The notes under the pieces: model-generated
Seen by the model: the letters and a program-made list of their open reading frames with translations, nothing else
What the model was told of the DNA's origin: nothing
Database searches by the model: none
Shown: positions 5,275 through 5,286 of the stretch, piece by piece
Numbering within the stretch: position 1 is the stretch's first letter
How the letters are laid out: every line of letters starts with the position of its first letter
Made by a program: the position numbers and the translations under genes
Source of the DNA: Bacteroidota bacterium
GTDB lineage: Bacteria; Bacteroidota; Ignavibacteria; UBA10030
Assembly: GCA_003453835.1 (NCBI GenBank)
Contig: DMMN01000059.1
Location: 1 to 5,286 of the forward strand
DNA: 5,286 nt
Direction of reading: 5' to 3'

Positions 5275-5286
5275 TAACCACTGATG
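5275..5286 (+). repeat. CAC-NGATG intergenic repeat, copy 3 (cut by window edge)
   Basis: The last 12 bases, TAACCACTGATG, are identical to the first 12 of copy 2 at 4931-4942. The copy is truncated by the right edge. If complete, it would place the three-hairpin segment between two direct copies 344 bases apart. Confidence 0.6.

Larger units (their letters stand above)
4712..5286. other. Gene-poor repeat zone downstream of lgt
   Basis: No intact coding region is supported on either strand. It holds the GxxExxY remnant, three CAC-NGATG repeat copies and the three stem-loops listed separately. Bases 4965 to about 5080 show nothing I can assign. The open frames here (for example minus strand 4743-4958 and plus strand 5102-5284) have no family resemblance and run through the repeats, so they are not called. 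No transposase or tRNA is visible. Confidence 0.65.

Noticed and set aside
5102..5284. Plus-strand 60-residue frame from a TTG start through the stem-loops.
   Set aside because: Low-complexity, no ribosome binding site, no family resemblance, and it crosses three hairpins and a repeat.
4744..5286. CRISPR array suggested by repeats in the 3' flank.
   Set aside because: The copies are irregularly spaced (187 and 344 bases), diverged, and no cas gene is present.

Overview
The window is a chromosomal housekeeping segment with all genes on the + strand, followed by about 570 bases of gene-poor, repeat-rich DNA. Base composition is moderately GC-rich. A member of the FCB group near Bacteroidota/Chlorobiota/Ignavibacteria is suggested by three things: the Lgt sequence carries the RIGC..AGDGDYG form I associate with that group; a TAnnTTTG-type promoter candidate precedes hisS; and the 3' flank holds a GxxExxY remnant with CAC-NGATG repeats. 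This is an inference from pattern memory, not a database match.

Layout. Bases 1-1503 are the C-terminal 500 residues of a large sugar-nucleotide enzyme: the end of a left-handed beta-helix, then a whole phosphomannomutase/phosphoglucomutase-like module whose catalytic loops are all altered. The N-terminal nucleotidyltransferase expected in this family would lie left of the window. After a 39-base gap holding a G5/C5 hairpin comes a 156-residue PTS EIIA (PtsN/fructose-type) protein with its phosphorylatable histidine (1543-2013). A 177-base intergenic region with a promoter candidate leads to hisS (histidyl-tRNA synthetase, GTG start, 2191-3444). A 135-residue protein of unknown function overlaps the hisS stop by one base (3444-3851), and lgt (prolipoprotein diacylglyceryl transferase, 3893-4711) follows 41 bases later. 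hisS, the unknown gene and lgt look like one transcription unit; the first two genes probably form another.

From 4712 to the right edge there is no intact gene. This part contains a decayed GxxExxY gene, 4764 to about 4930, with nonsense codons inside the family's own signature. It is bracketed by two copies of a CAC-NGATG repeat; a third copy starts at the very end of the window. Between the second and third copies lies a set of three short GC-rich stem-loops spaced 50-55 bases apart, two of them followed by nearly the same 15-base tail. It looks like a landing zone of small intergenic repeat elements.

Functionally the genes touch cell-envelope precursor supply (sugar nucleotide enzyme, Lgt), signalling or regulation by phosphotransfer (EIIA) and translation (HisRS). 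I see no defence system, CRISPR array, tRNA or rRNA, and no evidence of a wholly new system. The observations most worth following are the degenerate mutase module, the unknown gene coupled to hisS, and the structure of the 3' repeat zone.
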